64,000 nt of DNA from Pseudogulbenkiania ferrooxidans 2002 (GTDB lineage: Bacteria; Pseudomonadota; Gammaproteobacteria; Burkholderiales; Chromobacteriaceae). The notes under the pieces are model-generated. The model was given only the letters and a program-made list of their open reading frames with translations. It made no database searches and was not told the origin of the DNA. Below, in pieces: positions 60,070 to 64,000 of this stretch. The stretch covers positions 124,001-188,000 of the forward strand of contig NZ_ACIS01000008.1 in assembly GCF_000174355.1 (NCBI RefSeq). Direction: 5' to 3'. The position numbers were made by a program, and so were the translations under genes. How positions within the stretch are numbered: the stretch's first letter is position 1; each line of letters opens with the position of its first letter.

Positions 60070-61065
60070 ATGACCATCGTCGTTACCGGCGCCGCCGGCT
60101 TCATCGGCTCCAATATCGTCAAGGCGCTCAACGGCCGCGGCATCACCGACATCATCGCCGTCGACAACCTGAGCTCCGGCGACAAGTTCCGCAATCTGGT
60201 CGACTGCGAGATCAGCCACTACCTCGACAAGCACGAATTCCTCGACCTGCTGCTGGACGGCGAGTACGACGGCGAGCTGATGGCCATCGTGCACGAGGGC
60301 GCCTGCTCCGACACCATGAACCACGACGGCAAGTACATGATGGACAACAACTATCAGTACACGCTGGCGCTGCTCGACTACTGTCAGAGCGAGGAAATCC
60401 AGTTCTTGTACGCCTCCAGTGCAGCGGTGTACGGCGGCGGCAGCACTTTCAAGGAGGAGCGCGAGTTCGAGGGGCCGCTCAACGTCTACGGCTACTCCAA
60501 GTTCCTGTTCGACCAAGTGCTGCGCCAGCGCATGAAGGAAGGCCTGACCGCGCAGGTGGCCGGTTTCCGCTACTTCAACGTCTACGGCCCGCGCGAGCAG
60601 CACAAGGGGCGCATGGCCTCGGTGGCGTTCCACAATTTCAACCAGTACCGCGAGACTGGCAAGGTCAAGCTGTTCGGCGGCTGGGACGGCTGGGGCGACG
60701 GCTGCCAGAGCCGCGACTTCGTCTCGGTGGAGGACGTGGTCAAGGTCAACCTGTTCTTCCTCGACAATCCGGAACTCTCCGGCATCTACAACCTCGGTTC
60801 CGGGCGGGCACAGCCGTTCAACGACGTGGCCGTGGCCACCGTCAACGCCTGCCGCCGCCACGAGGGCAAGCCGGCCTTGAGCCATGCCGAGCTGGTGGAG
60901 CAGGGCATCCTCGAGTACACGCCGTTCCCGGACGCGCTCAAGGGCAAGTACCAGAGCTTCACCCAGGCCGACATCGGCAAGCTGCGTGACGCCGGCTACG
61001 ACGAGCCGATGCTGTCGGTGGAGCAAGGCGTTGATAGGTATGTCGATTGGTTGATGAGCCGCTGA
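60070..61065 (+). CDS. hldD: ADP-L-glycero-D-manno-heptose 6-epimerase
   Basis: NADP-dependent epimerase making the LPS core heptose donor. The 331-residue protein has [10 protein letters not shown] at the start, the SSAAVYGGG and [10 protein letters not shown] active-site motifs, and [19 protein letters not shown] typical of HldD. AAGGA precedes ATG 60070. It ends the LPS-related operon. Confidence 0.97.
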   Translation: MTIVVTGAAGFIGSNIVKALNGRGITDIIAVDNLSSGDKFRNLVDCEISHYLDKHEFLDLLLDGEYDGELMAIVHEGACSDTMNHDGKYMMDNNYQYTLALLDYCQSEEIQFLYASSAAVYGGGSTFKEEREFEGPLNVYGYSKFLFDQVLRQRMKEGLTAQVAGFRYFNVYGPREQHKGRMASVAFHNFNQYRETGKVKLFGGWDGWGDGCQSRDFVSVEDVVKVNLFFLDNPELSGIYNLGSGRAQPFNDVAVATVNACRRHEGKPALSHAELVEQGILEYTPFPDALKGKYQSFTQADIGKLRDAGYDEPMLSVEQGVDRYVDWLMSR

Positions 61066-61079
61066 GCAGAACTGCGAAC

Positions 61080-61330
61080 AAATCCCCTCTTGGCGTTGTT
61101 GCCCTCGCGTGCGAATCTATCACTGGGCAAATTGAAGATTTGCACGCGGAGATTCGCCCAGCAAGCACTTGTCGTACTACTTGTACTGTCTGCGGCCGCG
61201 CGCCTAGCCAAGACCGCTGCGCTGGTGCTTGTTAGCAGTTCTAATCCGCGGCACGAGCGCCACATCCCCATCCCGGTTCTGTGATGCTCGCCGTACCACT
61301 TGTACGGCTGTGCTTCTCGAGCTGGCCGGG
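61080..61330. repeat. Dispersed hairpin repeat, copy B, in hldD-BON gap
   Basis: The 403-base gap between convergent hldD and the BON gene has no supportable frame. 61092-61117 matches the reverse complement of 18507-18533 in 23 of 26 positions. It continues into a hairpin with arms CTGGGC (61123-61128) and GCCCAG (61156-61161), shared TTGTACTGT-like sequence and CCAAGACC at about 61208, in the same order as copy A. Further units GTACTACTTGTAC and GTACCACTTGTAC follow. Confidence 0.65.
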
Positions 61331-61409
61331 GCCGCGGTGATGACCGCAGGGAATCCCTGTGGGACGATTTCTTCTCCAAGCGCTGCATCGCTTTGGTCCG
61401 CGGTGGAAT

Positions 61410-61440
61410 GACAAACAGCCCGCATCGCGGGCTGTTTGTC
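61410..61440. terminator. Bidirectional terminator, hldD and BON gene
   Basis: Perfect 14-base inverted repeat: GACAAACAGCCCGC (61410-61423) and GCGGGCTGTTTGTC (61427-61440) with a 3-base loop. The A-rich and T-rich ends suit termination from both sides between convergent genes. Confidence 0.9.
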
Positions 61441-61468
61441 TTGGGGCCGAAGTGCCTGGAGAGCTAGA

Positions 61469-61768
61469 TCAGTTCTTCGGCATGATATTGTTGAAGACGA
61501 ACTTCACGCCGTCGACCTTCTCGGCGATGGCGCCGACTTCGGCCATCTGCAGGCCTTCATCGACATTGCCTTCGATGGTGACGTCGTTGTTTTTGCCACT
61601 GACCTTCAGGTTGAACGCCTTGAGCGTGGGGTTGGCGTCGATGGCGGTCTTGACCTTGGCGGCCAGCGCGGCATCGGCCGCCTCGTCGGCCAGTGCAAAC
61701 TGGGCCGGCAGCAGGGTGGCGGCCAGCAAGGCCATTACCAGTTTCGAAGCAAAAACACGTTGTTTCAT
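61469..61768 (-). CDS. Periplasmic BON-domain protein
   Basis: A 99-residue secreted protein: a signal peptide (KQRVFASKLVMALLAATLLP, cleavage probably after ALA before DEAAD) and one BON domain (VKTAIDANPTLKAFNLKVSG, VTIEGNVDEGLQMAEV). BON domains occur in OsmY-type stress proteins and are thought to bind phospholipid. It is alone on the minus strand between hldD and cysM. Confidence 0.9.
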   Translation of the reverse strand: MKQRVFASKLVMALLAATLLPAQFALADEAADAALAAKVKTAIDANPTLKAFNLKVSGKNNDVTIEGNVDEGLQMAEVGAIAEKVDGVKFVFNNIMPKN

Positions 61769-61954
61769 GGCGGACTCGCTTATGGAAAAAGGCGGGAATG
61801 ATGGTGCGTCGAAGGGGACATCCCTTGCCGTGATTCCCGGATAGCGCAATCGTACATTTTGAACATTACAGAAATATTGAATTAAACCGTTCGGTAGCCG
61901 GCACCTGTGGCAAAGCCCTGTCGAGGCCGTGGATTTTTTTTGGCGCGCAACCGG

Positions 61955-61960
61955 TATAAT
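61955..61960 (+). promoter_or_regulatory. cysM promoter -10 element
   Basis: A perfect TATAAT at 61955-61960, 24 bases upstream of the cysM start. No good -35 lies at 16-18 bases, only a T-rich tract. Start of transcription near 61967 leaves a short leader with GGGAG. Confidence 0.6.
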
Positions 61961-61984
61961 GATCGGCTTATAGGGAGAATCCGC

Positions 61985-62881
61985 ATGACCCTGCCCACGT
62001 TCAAGTATCTGGAAGATTTCGTCGGCCACACCCCGCTGGTCCAGCTCAAGCGTCTGCCCGGCAATACCAGCAACATCGTGCTGGTCAAGCTGGAGGGCAA
62101 CAACCCGGCCGGCTCGGTCAAGGACCGTCCTGCCCTGTCGATGATCCGCCGCGCCGAGGCGCGTGGCGACATCAAGCCGGGTGATACGCTGATCGAGCCC
62201 ACCAGCGGCAACACCGGCATCGCGCTGGCGATGGCGGCGGCGATGATGGGTTACCGCATGATCCTGGTGATGCCGGACAATTCCAGCGCCGAACGCGTGC
62301 AGACCATGCGTGCCTACGGCGCCGAGGTGGTGCTGACGCCGGCGGCGCTGTCGATGCCGGGCTCGATCGACGAGGCGCGCCGCATGGAAGCGGCGGGCGG
62401 GGGCATCATCCTCGACCAGTTTGCCAACCCGGACAATCCGCTGGCGCATTACGAGGGCACCGGCCCGGAGATCTGGGCCGATACCGCCGGCACCGTGACG
62501 CACTTCGTTTCCAGCATGGGCACCACCGGCACCATCATGGGCACCAGCCGTTTCCTGAAGGAAAAGAACCCGGCGATCCAGATCGTCGGCGTGCAGCCGG
62601 AGCCGGGCAGCCAGATCACCGGCATCCGCAAGTGGGAAGACGAGTACCTGCCCAAGATTTGCGATTATTCGCGCATCGACGAGCTCCGGCTGGTGTCGCA
62701 GCAGCTGGCCGAGCAGACCGCGCGCGACCTGGCCCGCATCGAGGGCATCATGGCGGGGCCGTCGTCCGGCGGGGCGCTGGCCGTGGCGCTGCAACTGTCG
62801 CAGCAGCTGGAAAACGCGGTGATCGTCTCCATCGTCTGCGACCGCGGTGACCGTTACCTGTCCACCGGCCTGTTTCCCTGA
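61985..62881 (+). CDS. cysM: Cysteine synthase B
   Basis: PLP enzyme making cysteine from O-acetylserine and sulfide or thiosulfate. The 298-residue protein has PLP Lys46 in NPAGSVKDRPAL, the SGNTGIALA loop and GTTGTIMGTSRFLKE; the sequence is of the CysM rather than CysK type. GGGAG precedes ATG 61985. Confidence 0.95.
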   Translation: MTLPTFKYLEDFVGHTPLVQLKRLPGNTSNIVLVKLEGNNPAGSVKDRPALSMIRRAEARGDIKPGDTLIEPTSGNTGIALAMAAAMMGYRMILVMPDNSSAERVQTMRAYGAEVVLTPAALSMPGSIDEARRMEAAGGGIILDQFANPDNPLAHYEGTGPEIWADTAGTVTHFVSSMGTTGTIMGTSRFLKEKNPAIQIVGVQPEPGSQITGIRKWEDEYLPKICDYSRIDELRLVSQQLAEQTARDLARIEGIMAGPSSGGALAVALQLSQQLENAVIVSIVCDRGDRYLSTGLFP

Positions 62882-63011
62882 GCGCGTGTGACTAAATCGG
62901 CGGTGCGCCGATATCGCTGTCGTGGCGTTCGCCGCCTTAACCGGTCTCGGGCGTTCGCCACGTTTCTTTCACCCGCTCTGAGCCTGTTTCCGATTTTCTG
63001 ACACCGTCCGC

Positions 63012-64000
63012 ATGGCACAACACGCTTTTTCTCCCGACAAAGACGGCTCGATGAGCCCGCTGGCCTGGTACCAGGCCGCTTCGCAGAAGGTTGGCTTCAT
63101 CCACGATCCGGTGCAGGAGACCGCGGTCGGCATGCTCGACACGCTGTGGCAACAGCTGGTCGACTTCAAGGCCAAGCGCAACCGTTTCCTCGGGCGTAGC
63201 CTGAGAAGTCCCGAAGTGCCGCAGGGCCTGTACTTCTGGGGCGGGGTGGGGCGCGGCAAGAGCTTCCTGATGGATGCCTTCTTCACCTGCGTGCCATACC
63301 GGCGCAAGCGCCGCGTGCACTTCCATCATTTCATGGCCGAGGTGCACAACCAGCTGCGCTCGTTGAGCAAGGAGGCCGACCCGCTGGTGACGGTGGCGGC
63401 ACGCATCGCCCAGACGACGCGGCTGTTGTGTTTCGACGAGTTCCACGTCAGCGACATCGCCGACGCCATGATCCTGTCTCGCCTGTTGAGCGAGCTGTTC
63501 CGCCATGGCGTGATCATGGTGTTGACCTCGAACTATCCCCCCGACCAGCTCTACCCCAACGGTTTGCAGCGCAACAACTTCCTGCCGGCGATCGAGCTCT
63601 TGAAGCAGCACCTGGCGGTGTTCAACCTCGACGGCGGCAACGACTACCGGCTGCGTGAGCTGACGCGCGAGCCGCTGTTCATGGTGCCGTCCGGCGCCGA
63701 CAGCGACGCGCGCATGGAGGCGATGTTCGACCGTCTTACCGCCGGGGCGTCGGAGTCGCCGCGCCAGATCGAAATCCAGGGGCGCAAGCTGATGGTCAAG
63801 CGCCACGCGCCGGGGGTGATCTGGTTCGATTTCGCCACGCTGTGCGGCGGCCCGCGTTCGCAGACCGACTACCTCGATATCGCCGCCGGATATCATACCG
63901 TGTTCGTTTCGGGTATCCCCAGGCTGTCGGCCAACGACGCTTCGCCGGCGCGCCGGCTGACCTGGCTGGTGGACGTGTTCTACGACCACCGCGTCAAACT
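63012..64000 (+). CDS. zapE: Cell division ATPase ZapE (3' end beyond window)
   Basis: AFG1-like P-loop ATPase that acts at the constricting Z ring. The visible 329 codons contain Walker A GGVGRGKSFLMD, Walker B LLCFDEFHVSDIADA, VLTSNYPPDQLYPNGLQR and IWFDFATLCGGPRS; the family is about 360-380 residues, so only the C-terminal tail is missing. ATG 63012 has no clear SD; ATG 63051 is an alternative. Confidence 0.95.
   Translation, partial: MAQHAFSPDKDGSMSPLAWYQAASQKVGFIHDPVQETAVGMLDTLWQQLVDFKAKRNRFLGRSLRSPEVPQGLYFWGGVGRGKSFLMDAFFTCVPYRRKRRVHFHHFMAEVHNQLRSLSKEADPLVTVAARIAQTTRLLCFDEFHVSDIADAMILSRLLSELFRHGVIMVLTSNYPPDQLYPNGLQRNNFLPAIELLKQHLAVFNLDGGNDYRLRELTREPLFMVPSGADSDARMEAMFDRLTAGASESPRQIEIQGRKLMVKRHAPGVIWFDFATLCGGPRSQTDYLDIAAGYHTVFVSGIPRLSANDASPARRLTWLVDVFYDHRVK

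Noticed and set aside
63906-63915. GTCGGCCAAC in zapE and GTTGGCCGAG at about 17365
   Set aside because: One mismatch each to the repeated decamer; single mismatches are expected by chance in GC-rich coding sequence, so they were not counted.

Overview
This is 64 kb of GC-rich bacterial chromosome made almost wholly of densely packed housekeeping genes. Family content and order (flhB-flhA-flhF-flhG-fliA, tandem cheV with cheY-cheZ-cheA, yceD-rpmF-plsX-fabHDG-acpP-fabF, tyrA..aroA-cmk-rpsA-ihfB-lapA-lapB, heptose genes beside ugd and cysM) point to a motile, flagellated betaproteobacterium. I infer a Chromobacterium/Vogesella-like member of the Neisseriales; no rRNA or other taxonomic marker is present. 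I saw no tRNA, rRNA, insertion sequence, prophage or CRISPR array.

Layout: 1-6214 (minus) is a flagellar export and regulation operon read flhB to fliA, with fliA cut by the window edge. 6420-7699 is thyA-folA. 7752-10582 holds a GntR-type regulator, a family-4 uracil-DNA glycosylase, rimI and tsaB. 10619-17000 (minus) is a chemotaxis operon (cheV, cheV, cheY, cheZ, cheA, an EAL-HDOD protein), divergent from a soluble FleS/FlrB-like histidine kinase across a palindrome-containing promoter. 18561-24791 holds a 7Fe ferredoxin, gluQ, and the glycine cleavage genes gcvT-H-P behind a tandem glycine riboswitch. 24984-31300 holds an AidB-like acyl-CoA dehydrogenase and a tripartite MacAB-type exporter. 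31350-33761 holds a GIDE-domain protein, LemA and a DUF2520 dehydrogenase. 33774-37685 is a module of a fused double Asp/Glu racemase, a dicarboxylate/amino-acid symporter and a divergent LysR regulator. 37751-39033 is an RsmI-like methyltransferase plus yceF.

39093-47720 is the large fatty-acid initiation and elongation cluster followed by pabB-pabC. 47841-51468 holds a DUF4936 protein, tyrA, yaiI, a MazG-like protein and aroA. 51788-61065 runs cmk, rpsA, ihfB, lapA, lapB, pyrF, ugd, hldA, a DUF924 protein and hldD, combining translation, nucleotide and LPS-core functions. The window ends with a BON-domain periplasmic protein, cysM and a truncated zapE.

The most unusual signal is not a gene. 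The decamer TTCGGCCAAC occurs at least 14 times exactly by eye (about 0.14 expected from base composition). Four copies are intergenic, two of them touching terminators, and many share flanking bases. This resembles a DNA uptake sequence or another genome-wide recognition word, and it differs from the known Neisseria word. A second dispersed element, a hairpin repeat, is shared by the gaps at 18.4 kb and 61.1 kb.
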